Shown: piece by piece, positions 1 to 13,604 of the stretch
How the letters are laid out: every line of letters starts with the position of its first letter
Position numbering within the stretch: the first letter of the stretch is position 1
DNA from: Brasenia schreberi
Taxonomy: Eukaryota; Streptophyta; Magnoliopsida; Nymphaeales; Cabombaceae
Direction: 5' to 3'
Assembly (NCBI GenBank): GCA_036023115.1
Contig: JAYKKT010000059.1
Coordinates: 4,316,001-4,380,000 of the forward strand
Length of the DNA stretch: 64,000 bases
Notes under the pieces: generated by a model
What the model was told of the DNA's origin: nothing
Databases searched by the model: none
Seen by the model: only the letters and a program-made list of their open reading frames with translations
Translations under genes and position numbers: made by a program

Positions 1-344
1 ACAATTTTGCATTATATGAATTATTTGCAATTATCATATTTTTTTGATTTTTTTGGATTCTTACTAATTTTTTAGTATTAAATTACGATACGGAGTACCG
101 TATCGTATCGTGGACCAAAACGATACAAGATACGATATGTCATGGTGCCCCTTATGGATCTATACAAGAGATCACAAGATTCAAAAGGCACACTTGCTCC
201 CCGCATGAAGTGGATCACTGATCCACTAAGCAGAAGAAACACATGCTTACATGATTTCTTTATCAATAGCATCTTTCACATCTGATTGCTACGGTAGTAA
301 CTTGCAGAATAAGAAGCTATCAAAACCAAAACTCAGATGCTCAC
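1..344 (-). other. RSH1 intron running off the left edge
   Basis: This AT-rich sequence follows the splice donor after exon 442-345 (AG before GTGAGC). I see no further exon here, so the next RSH1 exon, expected to begin the synthetase domain, lies outside the window. Confidence 0.6.
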
Positions 345-3300
345 CTATAAGGGTCCTTACAAGCTGAATGAACTTCAGCTTCAATTGTCATAAGATCCAA
401 GAACTTGTCCATCTCAATATTTTGAACTAGGATTTTCTTGGCCTGAAGTCAGCAAAAAGAATTTAAAACCAGCTATTTAACTAGATAACTATCCCACCAG
501 CATTAAGCACATTAAATAAATATGACTAAAAATGAATACTTGAACAATTGCCCCGACCAATGTTTTTGATAGAGTTGTTACCTCATCAAGTTCCTTTTCA
601 TGCTCTTTACAAAGACCACTGATTCTTCTCTGTATCTCAGCATACTCATGAGGATTTGTGTACATAAATGATAAGTTTTCTAGCTCTGACTGCCACAACA
701 AATTATACGTAATGCTAGCTTGAGTAGGAAAACATATAAGCAGAAACAGATAATATTAGCAATCAAAATTGAAGTGACATAGGAAATGCACATATAACCT
801 AAAAGCCATCAACAGCACCAGTTTTCATGGTTTCTCATCAAATTACAGGAATCTGCAAAAAAAAAATCACCACTTTCCATGTGGAAAGAGGAATGGCCAC
901 AACATGTTTTCCTACAGATACCTAAATGACAATCAGAACACCTAAAGTTACTAAAAGCTTTGGATCAAAAAGAACTTAAGCTAGGCGCCAAACAAGATAT
1001 AAAGACTTCTTGTCCTGCATAAGTTATAAATACTTTCTCCAATCACCTTTCTGCTTGCCGTTAATATGGAAAGAGATCATTCATCCAAGTTCCAGATTAG
1101 ATTCACACTTAAATGAATGGGGGGAGAGACGGTAAAAAATCACCCAAGGAACACATGGAAAGGAAGTTCGTGCAAATCAGTGATCAGAAAAGGTTGATCA
1201 AACATAACATGAAAGAAATAAAAGAAGAACATATTCTCAATTGACAATGAACGATACTACTCCATGCATCATGTTCCAAATAAAACAGGGGAGTATATTA
1301 AGAATGTACAAATGATAAATAGCAATCGTCTTGCCCTATTTGAAAGTTTTTCAGCCACAAGGTTAGCTACTGCAATAAACTCGACTCCTAAAAATCTCAG
1401 TCCAGGAACAAATTCGTTAATTTCAAAAGCTCCACCATTACTTTAATGTTGACAAAAGTACAACTTATAAAGCTACAGTAAGAAAAACGGGGCCAAAATA
1501 ATCCCAACTGTTCTAGCCAGAAGCATGGTAATCAACAACCGAGGCTGTTCCTTTTACTTGAGAAACAATGCCATTCATGGGAAAGATAAATCATGTCATG
1601 CAATAAGACAAAAATTATTCCCTTTTGGTGATTAGAAAGGGTTGATCAAGCATGTCATTCTGGGAAGTAATTTTTGTTGGAAGGATAAACCATATGAGCG
1701 GATTCCTTCTCTTTGAGCTGATTATAAATCTTGTAACCTGGTAGGCATCTGCCTAAACCATCTTGCCAATCCAAAGAAAAGAAAAAGGAACAAGCAGAAC
1801 ATACTCTCAACCCATAAGCACCAACAACCCCCTCCCTCAACTTCCAAAACTTGACCAACATATTGATTGCACATGAATGGCCAGAGAGTTCGTTTTGGAT
1901 TCTCATTATAGGCTCCGGTAGTTGATATCATTTAACAAGATCTCATTATGAACATTATGAGATGAATAAAGGAAAAGAAATTTTAGTATCTAAGGGATCC
2001 AATGAAAGCAAGGGCAGGAGACAAACCAAAATACAGATTGGTGTCCATGGTAAGCTTTCTTGCTAAATAGAGGACTACCCTCTTTACAGAAGTTGCTTCC
2101 AATACATGATTAACTACATCTAATGGTTTGACCAAAGTACAAGTGATTAAATCTTCATTAAGCAGAAGGCCATTCCTAGTTAATCTAGTGGCAAGCAACC
2201 AAGTCCTTTTTGTTCTCTGGAACAACAGTCTTATACTAGTATGTGGTTGCATATTACACCGAAGCCGAACAAGCTTGCAAGGTGGTGCATAATGCACATA
2301 CAACCAGCTGCAATGAAACAGAAAAAGAGGGAATCAAGTGGCTGAAATGCAACTTGATCAAGCTCTGTGCCTAAATCACCTTTTCAAACTTCCATTGGAT
2401 TCCATCTACCATGGCCAACAGCGATGATTTCAAACTATTAGCAACATAGGTCATAAGTAGAAAACAGCAACAGACGTACCTTGATTGGGTACATCCCGAG
2501 CAGCTTTGCTAGGGGAGCAAAGATTTGCAACGTCTCCAGTGCAATAGCCACCTGCATACACAATGCAACAAGTGAATAAAAGATAAAATCAGATCAAGAG
2601 ACATATAAATATTAAAAATGATCATCCTGACCAAAAAAAATCAAAATGGCCATCACCTGCTTATGTTGAGGCATGTGAGAAAGAGTACGCATATTATGCA
2701 ACCTATCAGCCAACTTGACAATAATGACACGAACCTACATGAACCCAAACAATCAACAGTATATCCAATGTACATTAATCTGCCACAAAGAAGTAGGACG
2801 TACCTCTTCTGTCATTGCTAGAAACATCTGCCGTAAATCATTAGCTTTTACATCTTGTGATGATGCTTTAGCATCAGTACATTGCAGCTTCCCCAGTTTA
2901 GACACCTGGAATAAGAATGACTTTACGCATAAAACAAAACTTCTGTAGGAACTCATAATTAAAAGCAAACAAATAGACCCACCTTTGTTTCTCCCTCAAC
3001 AATACGGCGGACGGTAACGCCAAATTCCTTTTCAATTCTTTCAAAAGTAACAATGTTTGTGTCCTCAACTGTGTCATGAAGTAATCCAGCAGCAACTGAT
3101 TCCCAATCTAATTCCTGGTTATCAAGTTCATTCAACTACACATCATCTACTGCCCACACCGCAAAAACAGCAGTCAAATGGTCATGAATCAGAAGCCAGG
3201 GCTTCCATCAGCATGACAATGAATACATGATGCATGAAGTATCAAAATATTTCAACACTAACAAGTTCTCCAAGAATTCGTGCCACTTCGACTGGATGAA

Positions 3301-6300
3301 TGATGAAAGGTTCACCACTTTTCCTCTTTTGTCCATCATGAGCTTCATATGCCAGCTGCACTGACCAGCAAAGCCAAATATAAATGACCTTTTAACTATT
3401 CTTAGAAGCAACATTTTACTAAACAACAAAAGTAGCAGAACATATTGTTAGAAGGAAATGTGCAGAGTTTTTTGTACTAAGTTATTATCTGTGTTAGAAT
3501 AGTTTAGTTTGCTGTAGTTGAATTTAAAGGTAGCTTTATATTCAAGTCAAGTATTAGGGGTAATTTGGTCCTATTGAATCCTGTATATAATAAACTAATA
3601 GGGCTTAAACCCTATGTGTTGAAATAAGAAAAGATGAGAGTGTTGAGGGGCTGCAAGTGAACTGCATGCCTCCTCCATCATTTTCCTCCATTGCCGATTC
3701 CATTTTTTATGCTCCACGTTTTTAATCAACACATGTGCCATATGGTTTTTCCAATTCAAAGACTCAATTTGACCATATCAATGAGAAACAAATACCTTAA
3801 AGGCATCCATGACTAGCTGCAACTCATCTTCTGGAAGATATGAAATTGAAGATTTCAGATCCTGCATAGCAGTTAGCTTTCATAAAAATGTGTTTGCCAT
3901 CAAAACTATAGGAAATTTCACAAGGACAATAAAAAATATCAGAATATTAGATAATTCACTGAAAAAGGAAGGTAAGAAAGGACTCATCTTCATAAAACAA
4001 CAAGCACCATGTACCGAACGAAGTTTATCAGAACCAAATCAATTAAAGATTTGCAGAGAGACCAACTTTGACAAAAAGAATTCCTAGAAGGTGTATCCTT
4101 GAAACACTATCTTAAAGAAAGGTATTCTACCTGTTCCAAGTTCAAAAGAGGATTAAACACTTAATCTGCAGTTCTGTCCCAGCATGCTGTTCTTGAGGTT
4201 TTAACCGAAAGGAAAAACTGAAGATTGATTTCAGCCTGAATATGCCTAGAATCCATTTAAATGCAAGACACCCGAAAAGTACTTGGTTCACCCTTAGACC
4301 TGCCTATTGTGAGTTTTATGAGCCAAAACTCTACCTTTTCATCATCCATTAGCAACCTAACAGCAGCTACTTAAGATCAAGGCCACCTCCTCCATTTTCC
4401 CTCATTGTTTTCTCTTGTTCAATCTGGATTTTGCATAGTCATTTTGTTTGCCAGCGTTGCTTTAAAGTGTAAACTTTTTAACTTCTAAAGTGGTTTGTTT
4501 TATTTCTTTATCAAGGCTATCCATTGGCCTCTCCAATGCCACAGGAATGAAAATCTAAACTTTTTCAAGCAGAAGTCTGTGCTCATACATTTGTATCATA
4601 TAGATGTATTACTATTATCATCATCTCCATCCTTATTTTGAGACAGGACAGGATTAGTTAAGCTTGACATAAGTAAAACAAGAAACAATTTTGCCAAGCA
4701 CTGCAACTGAATGAGAAATCCAGGGACTTAAGTACAGACAACAAAAGGACTGTATACTTCCAAAATTTGAACTACGGATGTCAGGAAATTCTTTTACATT
4801 CTTACTTCCAACTTTCCCGTTCATGGAAGAAACATCTGAAGGATGCTTTCTAATAGGTAGGCTATACATCATTTTTACCTACATGCAAGTGATTTGGAAC
4901 AGTAAAACCCTACCACCAGCACTAATATTTGTTTAAGAATATATATATATATATGCTGTTTTTAGTGTTAGTTTTGTAATTTCTGATATTTGGGTATTGT
5001 TGTAATTGCCCGTAGTACTAAGGGTATTTTGGTCATTTCCTATTTTACAACCCATTATATAAGGGTTGAACGTTTTGTATTAGGGTTAGGAGTTTGATTA
5101 ATAGAAAGAGAGGGGGGGCTCCATTGGAGGGTATGTCCCTTCCTCCAATCTCCATTTTTACTCTTTATCTCTCCTTATTGTTTCTCATTATCGATTATCC
5201 ATTGCGCTTCCCACAAATTCCAATATGGTATCAGATCAGGCAAATTGAAGAAAAGGGGAAAATAAGATTCTTGCGGTTCACCAAGTCATCAAAGAAGGAT
5301 TGCTATTCGGCCGACCTACTATTATGTTGATCATGTTGAGAGCAGGAGGCCGTTCTATGGCACATTGAAGGGGTCTGTGATGTATAGTCCGAACCTATGG
5401 CAAGACGAAGCAATTCTTTCTTCTCATGAAATCAGAGAGCTAAAATCAAACAGTGGAACAGGGAACGAGAGCAAGCTGCAGCGGCTACTGCTAACATCAA
5501 TGATAATAGCAATAACTGTGATCATGAACATAATGGTGACGACTACTAGGAATGTGGTTGGTACAAGAATATATAACAAAAGATTGATGTGCAGTTGCAG
5601 GTGGCGTATGAGTTGGATGATGTTTATGCCAGTGATCGATCAATAGTCTTGTTGTAGTCCAGCTCGTCGAACACGAGAGGAAGAGAAGGTTGTTCGTCTA
5701 TGACTGAACATAAAAGCAGATCACTTGTTGCTGCTGTGCTGATTATCACTACTGCAATGATGCAAAGAAGAACACCCGTTGTTACAATACTGTGAAGAGC
5801 ACCACTAGATGGTTGCTGGTTTGTTGAGGAGAACATTTCACTCTTGTTCGTGTGCTGCAAAGAATATTGCAGAAGGATGAGAACAAGAGATACTATAGTC
5901 TAATTGCAGGTTGTTTGACGATTGTGATCGAAGCTGACATTGGAAATCCTTCGAAACGGATTGTCGCCTTACTCAGTTGGGTAGTGAGTGGTGCTATGGG
6001 TGCTGATTTTCGATGCATCTAAGTCATTGTTGAAAGTTTGAAAGATCATAACATTGTTGGTCTCACCCATTTTACAGCAAACAGTCGTCGTCAATTATCT
6101 AATATTCCCTTCTATTCTGACATGTTAGTGTCTTGAGATTCTTCATGTGGTTTTGGAGGAAGAAAAAGGTTGGAGGATGCAAAGAAAGGAAAGACTTTTA
6201 AGAAATCCTCAAAGAAAGTTAAGGAATAAAAAGCCGTCAAAACTCAAAGAGAGCAACCTCTTCGAATCATGTGAGAAATTCTGAAAAACACTTGCTAAGC

Positions 6301-9300
6301 GTGTGAAGACAGAAGTGAATCTTGAGCCAAGTGCGAAGGTTTTCTCAAGGAAGTGGTTGCCAAAAAGGTGACGATAGTTAATGGCCTATCATTTTTCAAA
6401 AAATGGTTGCACAAAAATCTTAAAAGGAAGATCGGTTTCTTGAAAAAGGTAACTTTATCTTTTGAATATCAAATGCTGAAAAAATAAATTACAAATTACT
6501 TTCCTGATTTTGTGGGAAAGCAAACCAGAAAAGTAATCATGAAAAGTTACATTCCTGATTTTGTGGAGAAGGAAACCAAAAAAATAGTTATGAAAGATCA
6601 TCTTCCATATTTGGTGGAAATGATAAGATAAAAAGGAAAGCATTATCCTCACATTTTTAGGAAAAAAAAGTGGTAACTACTGTCCACCATCTGCATAAAG
6701 AAAGTCAGTCCAGAGAAAGGAAGGATGAAAAAAGAAGGTTAGTTGCCTAGTGGGCCTATCCTTCCTAAATATTGTGTAATATGAAGGAAGGTGCAAAAGA
6801 GATTTATATGACCTTTGTCAATGAGAGATGAGAGAAGAGTCATGTTAATGATATGTATGGTATCTAAATGTTTAAAGGTTGTTGCTACTATTGGATGAGT
6901 GTGGTGTTGCTAAACTGATGGTGGCACGTGGCTTTGCCACAGTAATCAAACATCAAGATTTTGAGGAGAGATCAAACTATAATGATTCTCTACTAATGGC
7001 AGAATTGAATCAAGAAGGAGATGGAAGAAGAGGTGGCTAACTTCGAAGACCTAATGTGTTGTCCAAAGATTGGCCTTTCGATGGAGGAGCAGAACATATC
7101 CCATAACAACTGAAATTCTGGCAATTGTTCGGAGCCAGGACTAACTAGTTGTTGTCGGTTGTTTGAGGAACATGGAAAGTTCCAGTCCTTTAAAGTACAA
7201 TCTATGAGAAATGGAATGCATGGTAAGCCTGCTGAGGATGCAGACTATCCGAGAGGATTAATCGTGTTATTCCTATTAAATAAGATATCTGAGTCAAGTC
7301 ATGTGGAGCAAAATGAGAATATTGAGTCACTTCCAGTTGTAAGTTCATCGAGGGGAGAATTTGTTGATTTGTTAAGAAATGTGAAGACAAGCATAGGGAG
7401 GAAGTCAAGAATGACATTAGTGCTGCTGGAGAGGCCAAAACTTATGTTGATCTTTCTACACCAACAGAAGCTTAAGATGATCCTGCTTATGAAGATGCAG
7501 GTTGTGTCAATGGTGATGCACGTGGATAACTGTGAAAAAGGGTGCACTCCAATTCATTTGATATGAAGGCTATTAATATGTTCAAAAAGGATGTTAAAGT
7601 TAAAGTGAATGCTAGTTGAAGACTACATTGCACAACCATACGTAATGCAACAAGAGTCAATGATAAAGGATGTTGAAGATTGTAGAGGATGTTGAAGATT
7701 GCAGTCACGAGGACTGCAGAAATGCTTTTATTTGCAACCAATGAGGTTGCAGGAATTTGCAGCTATGAAAGCTACTGAAAAAACAGCCATAAAGGCTGAT
7801 CAAAGTTTGTTGCAGCAATGAAGTTGCTGAAAATTGTAGCAGTCATGAAACTGCTGAAGATAAACAACCACGAAGGCTAAGTTGAAGAATATTTCAATCA
7901 TGAAGGTTGCTGAAAATGGACAGACAAGAGGCTAGAAAAATAAAAAAAATGCAACCAGTATGATATAGTGGTTGGTGAATGTTTTTCATTTGGTCAAACA
8001 ACAGAAATGCAAATAGAAAGATAAGATAGAGTGCAAAAAAACAAATTTTTGTCACCACATATGGTGAAAATAAAATCATAGAAGAGCAGGGTTGCATTGT
8101 TTCTTATGGAATGTGACAGTGTCACCAAGAAGCATGGAGATTAAGACCTTCAGTTGCTGAAGTGAACAGCCAGGCAGACAGAAAAAAGTGGTTGCAGTCA
8201 CATGTGAAGGGGCACAAAACCGACTAGTACGAGTATATGTGTGTATTATGCTATTTGAGTAGTAGAGAGAGAACACCCAACCAATACACCGACAGTAACC
8301 ACTATGTGAAGGGAGGCACAGGAAAAGCCGTTTGAGGTGTGTATGGTAGAGAATCTTGATATAGTACCTCCTACCATAAAAGATGAGCTTTCTGAAGAGG
8401 AAAAAATATTTTCATGTTTACAAGCTACCATTCACTTCATGAAGAAGAAGAAAGAGAGGGAGCAACCGACACTCATAGAAGGGTCGTGTGCTACCCATGT
8501 GTTTTTTATTATTCAAGTTTATTTTAAAAAGCCTCATAGAGATCATTGGTGCATGTGTGGTGAAGAAAAAACCAGTTTTCGGCAAGTTTGGAGTTCAAAG
8601 TATCTCACACCCAACTCGAGGAGGGGTGTTAAAGAATATATGTATCTACTATTTTTAGTGTTAGTTTTGTAATTTATGATATTTGGGTATTGTTGTAATT
8701 GCCCGTAGTACTAAGGGCATTTGGTTATTTCCTGTTTTACAGCCCATTATATAAGGGTTGGACGTTTTGTATTAGGGTTAGAAGTTTTGATTAATAGAAA
8801 GAGAGGGGGGGGCTCCATTGGAGGGCCTACCCTTACTCTTTATCTCTCCTCATTGTTTCTCGTTATCGATTATCCGTGGCGCTTCCCACAAATTCCAATA
8901 ATACCAATTGCAATGATAGGACATAAGTGCATCCATTAGTAATGAACATCCCCTAGAAAGTATCCTACTCTCATGAAAATGATCCAATAGAATTTGCAGG
9001 TACAGTTCAAATTACATCGAGAAAACCCCTAATTTTGCTTAGGGATCCAAAATTTACTGTATCCAAAACGGAACTTCCAATGATACATGATTATAGAAGC
9101 TTCTTGTCAAGCAGAGTCATCCACAGAAAAGAAGATGACGTTTTCAACAAAAACTGATTATCACAAGATTTACGAGCACATCATACCTCCCACAATGTCT
9201 CTGGAGATGTTGCATCAGAAGACTCTGAAGAAAAAGATGATGTTGAGTTGAGTCTCCATCCCTTACAAGCTATAGAATTACATGATTTATGAAATTGTCC

Positions 9301-11760
9301 AACATAAGCAGAATCAACTGGTTCCAGCAAACCCAGGCCTTGGATAGTCTACAGTGACAGATTTACAACCAATAAAACAACTGCAAAACTAGAGAAACTC
9401 TGCAGCCATATAAACTACAAGTTCATACTAACCATTTAGTTGTATAACAAACTTAACCATACATGCTTAAGTTTCACAAAATTAAACTCATCCAACATCC
9501 ATACATCAACCACAACAGTGAGTAATTCAATTTTGCAATATAAGGATCAAATAAATGAAAGCCTGGTCAAGCATCTCACTGGTATGACTCATTAACTGGA
9601 CAGCAAATGACAAAATTGATCACAGAAAAATGCCTGTTGCAAACGGATGAGTGTATATGCATGCTGCATGTGCCTATATGTGTTTGAGTGAGTGAGGGAG
9701 AGGGAGAGGGGGGGGGGGGGGGGAGATTCCTTAGATCCAATACATTTATGATTGAAATATAAAGAGTACTCATGCGTTTTTTTTTCATTAATTAAGAGTA
9801 TTTTAAACCATCTAAGTGCATAACCCTGTTAACTTTGCTATATGAGAGCATACTGCAATAACCTGTATAAACATCTCAGATTCTCAGCTGATAGCTGGTC
9901 AGAGATGGCCGAGGGCTTCAACTGAAGCTACACATGCACATGATTATACCTTCTGTGCCACTTGATAACTCGACCACAAGATTTCTCTTGATTCATATTG
10001 TCTCTCTACTGTATCCTAGATGTTTATCCTTGCGTTATATGTGAACTTTTCCAAGAGACAAGATTAAGAAATAGTTGAATTCGCTTAACAGGAATTGAAT
10101 ATGAAAAACAAGATAAAAGTCTAGAGCTTTCTCTTATTTCTTGGCACACCTTCCAAAATGATGTTCTGTTTTGTGAAAATTGGATGAGATCATATTACCC
10201 ACTTCAGATGGGAGAATTGGAAAGAGCCATGGAAAAAGTCAGGGAATGGGAGAGGGGGTCTTCTAATTTTCCATGTCTTTCACCAATTTACCAAAGAAAA
10301 AAGCAGCATGTGGTATGGAAAAATCAGTGCATCTCAGTATGCCATGTTTAGGACAATAAATGCAAATGCATGATTGAGGGAGGGAGAAAGCAGGTGAATT
10401 GGATCAAAGTGATGAAAACCATTCAATGATGAGCAGGCCCTTCTCCAGGTACGTGTAAAATTGAGAGGCAAAGAATTGAGCCCACAAACTTGCCCAATAA
10501 ATTCTGTGCGTAAGTATGGAGGAGGTGAAACGGATCAGAAATGGTAGTTTGGAAGAGACATTAGAATGGATGCGAGGGGACCAACCAAAATGAAGGCCTA
10601 CCATGAATCGAAGTGCTAAATGTGACTCCATATTGTTTGAGCATGACACCAACCGACGGTGGCCCATATGAAGAACTAATGTTCCTTGATGGAGATGATG
10701 TTTGCATGCAGATAGAAGTAAATATACATACATCTTATGCATACATGTGCATACGTATATACATATTCAAATACGCAGACACACACACACATGTGTATAT
10801 ATACACACAAGCAAACTCATCATACATGTCTATCGGCAACTATTATTCTAAAATCCAAATCTCAGACTCCTAAAATTAGCATCAAAAGATTGCCATTGAT
10901 TCGTCTTGCAGGATTGCTTCCAACTGGTTTGGTATCAAGAATGCTTCCGTAATCCCTCATCCATTTCCAGGCCCATTTTCGGAGTCAGGTTAATTGGAAA
11001 GAAACAATAATAAAATCTTAGCCTGACAATATGTCATTCAACGCATTGCAGTGCATCAACAAGTTCGTTATCCGACATCCTTTAGCATACTCCTATATTT
11101 AGCTGCGGTAACATCCACTAACTTACTTGCAGTCAGCATGTCAAACTAGTTTCAGAAGCAACAAATAATTGTATGTAAATTCCGTCCTCCATGAAAGGCT
11201 CCCCAAAATCAAAAGTACAACATCAAATAACAAACATGCACCAAAGGCAGACTAGAATTACATAAACATTCAAACTAAGGACGAGTATCATCAGCATAGA
11301 TACAAGCACAAGCTCTCACGCTCGTCTATACACAAGAGAACAAGGGTCTGATCACGCTTGGACGCAAAGAACTTCCAAGAATGGCGTAAATTAGAAATAA
11401 AACCAAATTGGACACACATAATCGATCTTACATATCTCATATGGCGCTTCGAATTCCTCCTCTCCGCCCAGCACCGGTGAAACGACCAAGACTGAGGCTG
11501 AGTAGTACTCGCAAGAAAGCCACTCAACACCCGCGGCGCCTTCCATGCACACGACAGTACGCTGCACTCCAATCTTCCGCTCCCGTCTGGATTTGCAGGC
11601 TTGCACATATTCACGTACTCCATGAATACTGCATTATATCCCCAACATCAGTCAGAAAAAAATTTGTGAAATCAACAATAATTTCAGACACGAAAGCATA
11701 TGAGAAGCAAAGCAAGAAGTCTATCAAACGCCCACCGGAAATAGACGTTGCAGAAACCAT
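345..11760 (-). CDS. RSH1: RelA/SpoT homologue 1 (RSH1), 5' part; gene continues past the left edge
   Basis: Plant RSH1 is a plastid-targeted (p)ppGpp enzyme; the N-terminal HD domain hydrolyses (p)ppGpp. I trace eleven coding exons on the minus strand, all GT-AG: 11760-11736, 11628-11432, 9348-9187, 3861-3796, 3355-3263, 3114-2983, 2905-2804, 2734-2657, 2551-2480, 689-582 and 442-345. Phases are consistent and give about 377 residues without a stop. The HD domain covers roughly residues 150-285: His156 in [16 protein letters not shown], the catalytic His194-Asp195 of LLHDTVEDT, and ADRLHNMRT near 268-276. [10 protein letters not shown] opens the next exon after the HD domain. The synthetase and C-terminal TGS/ACT parts must lie beyond position 1. 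The start is the ATG at 11760: a 25 nt exon ending MVSATSIS plus one base, spliced to TA, restores the conserved N-terminus before EYVNMCK. An ATG at 11623 is the simpler alternative. Residues before about 120 fit a transit peptide. Identity is near certain; exon 1 is less so. Confidence 0.93.
690..2479 (-). other. RSH1 intron, 1.8 kb
   Basis: Intron between the exon ending in GMYPIK and the exon starting SELENLSF. Short open frames here have no recognisable content, and I see no mobile element. Confidence 0.7.
3492..3730 (+). repeat. Possible solo LTR in an RSH1 intron
   Basis: The block starts TGTTAGAATAG, contains a TATATAATAAA promoter-like stretch and an AATAAG-type signal, and ends near ...AATCAACA, which resembles a copia LTR. 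I found no second LTR, primer-binding site or target duplication, so this is tentative. Confidence 0.25.
4930..5222 (+). repeat. 5' LTR of the RSH1-intron element
   Basis: Left long terminal repeat; pairs with 8627-8897. Followed by the initiator-Met primer-binding site at 5226. Confidence 0.8.
8627..8897 (+). repeat. 3' LTR of the RSH1-intron element
   Basis: Right long terminal repeat, preceded by a polypurine tract. It lacks about 20 bp after GGAGGG that the left copy has. Confidence 0.8.
9349..11431 (-). other. RSH1 intron, 2.1 kb
   Basis: Intron between the N-terminal exon ending RHMRY and the exon starting TIQGLGL. It holds a G-tract (about 9709-9723) and a (CA)n/(TA)n patch near 10780-10805. 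Open frames on both strands are unconvincing and no exon is needed to keep phase. Confidence 0.6.
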
Positions 11761-12050
11761 CCTTAAAGGGAGAAACGAACACCCACTGAAGAGAAATTCA
11801 TGACATCAAGAAGACGAGAAACGGAAATCCGTCGTTGGTTTTCTTTCGCGGGCTTCTTCCCGCCAAAATTTTCAAGAATCAAGAAGACTCGGGGTATCGT
11901 TCTTTCCAGCACAATAGAAGAAGAATGATGAGAAACGATGAAGGGAAAGACGATAACAAACGAGAGAGAGAGAGAGTGGGGAGGAGGCGGGCGTCTAGCG
12001 AAGGCCACACACAATGGGGAGAAAAGAAAAGGCTTTTTCTTTAATTGTGG
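11761..12050 (-). promoter_or_regulatory. RSH1: Probable RSH1 5' leader with a CT/GA tract
   Basis: Upstream of the proposed ATG the minus strand is pyrimidine-rich, with a (CT)n tract at 11961-11977, as is common in plant 5' leaders. The transcription start cannot be fixed from sequence. Confidence 0.4.
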
Positions 12051-12708
12051 CGTTTTATTGACTTATTTTTTTAAGGTTGCTCGAAAATAAAAAATAAAAA
12101 GATATTATGGACCACGGATTAAATAATCCCAGCTTAAGTTACGAGCCATAAAAAGTCATTCTATGTATATAGAGAGAGAAAGGGGAACATGCATAAATAC
12201 GGATATAATGTAAAATTATATGCTTAAATACTTAGACACACAATGTATTTTAAGCATATAATTTTGCATAAATACTTTCATCATTTGATCTTGAAGAATA
12301 ACCATAAAATTTTTGAATTAAAAATATTATTGTATTATTGTACTTTGCATTTAATGCATATAATAATTTAATATATAATATTAATGATAAAATTAAAAAG
12401 CATGATTATATTTGTATACTTTGTATTTAATGTATATGATATTTCAGGTGCATGAATGCATAAGTGAGGGGTAAGTCAAAGTTTAAAAGTATATGCATAA
12501 GTGCATTATGAGGCTGCCCAACCTCGGTGAAAATTACGTGAGCATTACGGGTGCAAGTGAGACGATTTCTGCTGGTTAGATAAGTGAATATCGACTCAAT
12601 GATAACTGAAACTTTGACTCGAGCTCGAGTCGTGGTTGACATGTGAGCAAGCCAAACCCTAAGTTTAAGCTTACTAGGATTGAGTTGAGTTGTACGCAAG
12701 CTTAATCG

Positions 12709-12711
<3 letters not shown>

Positions 12712-12756
<45 letters not shown>

Positions 12757-12761
12757 ATATT
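12712..12761. repeat. (AT)n microsatellite
   Basis: Uninterrupted TA dinucleotides apart from one TT step. Confidence 0.95.
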
Positions 12762-12883
12762 ACAAAATTAAAAGATGCATGAATATGTGGGTCAAACACA
12801 TTTAATAGTCCGGCTATATATATATATTACAAAATTAAAAGATGCATGAATATGTGGGTCAAACACATTTAATAGTCCGGCTC
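12750..12883 (+). repeat. Tandem duplication, unit about 70 bp
   Basis: A unit running from TATATATATTACAAAATT to AATAGTCCGGC occurs twice head to tail with no visible difference, so the duplication is recent. Confidence 0.9.
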
Positions 12884-13604
12884 AATTTCGTGGCAATTCA
12901 TACACCTCCAGCTCATTAGAGTTTGAGCCGATGGAGCTCGTGCTCGAGCTAAGCTTAATCCAAACTCGTTCATGAGCTCAATCAAGCTTGTAAAAGAAGA
13001 GAAGGTTAAAAAGCAGAGTTTGAGTTGCTCGAGCTAGCAAGAACTCACAACATTTGTAAATGAGTTGAGTTGAGCTCGGCTATGCTCGTGTTCAATTAAC
13101 TCGGTTGCACTGCTATCGAGGATTAATTCAATCTTGGGATATAAGTTTTGAGTTTATTTTTGAAATTTTAGGTGGAAAGGACACCCATTTCCACTCAATT
13201 TAGATCTGCTTCCGACCATTATTCATTAATATCATATTAATACATCGCTTTCCGGTCAAAGATTTATTTTTTCGTCGACAGTTTCCATCACAATTACAAA
13301 AGAACAAAGAGATCGACCAGCAAGAGCATGAGCTACCACCACCGGCAGCGGTGTTTAACCGTCGGTAGCTTCTGCGTGGATTGTGTTCTTCACCGGCGGA
13401 GCCAAAGGAAATATGATAGCTAATTAAAGCTAACTAGAGTTTGTGGATTGGTAAATAGTTATATACAATTATTTGCAACTAAATCAAATTAAGAGATCTT
13501 AAATACATTCAAATAAAAAAGGTCTTATGGGGAAAAAATTATCTCAAAGGAAAAAGTGTAGATCAAAGTCTGCACGAGAGAGCATAAAGAGCAATAGCTC
13601 ACCT

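Larger units (their letters stand above)
4930..8897 (+). mobile_element. Old non-coding copia-type LTR retrotransposon inside the largest RSH1 intron
   Basis: Two direct repeats of about 290 and 270 bp (4930-5222 and 8627-8897) bracket 3.4 kb. Both start TGTT(T/A)AAGAATATAT, share a TATATAAGGGTTG promoter-like core, and end at CACAAATTCCA. Just inside the left repeat is TGGTATCAGATCA (5226-5238), the initiator-Met tRNA primer-binding site typical of copia elements. Just before the right repeat is a purine tract, GAGGAGGGG. The repeats differ by several substitutions and by an indel of about 20 bp, and no exact target duplication remains, so the insertion is old. The interior has no recognisable gag, protease, integrase or reverse transcriptase. 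It is either fully decayed or a non-autonomous element. It lies antisense to RSH1. Confidence 0.85.
12530..13110. repeat. GAGCTCGAGCT-rich dispersed repeat
   Basis: The block is unusually dense in GAGCTCG/CGAGCTC words on both strands, separated by an AT tract and a 72 bp tandem duplication. Such subterminal word arrays are typical of plant hAT-like non-autonomous elements. Ends were not resolved. Confidence 0.35.

Noticed and set aside
7159..7566. 135-codon open frame inside the RSH1-intron element
   Set aside because: No gag, protease or polymerase motif; overlapping open frames on the other strand are similarly long, as expected by chance.
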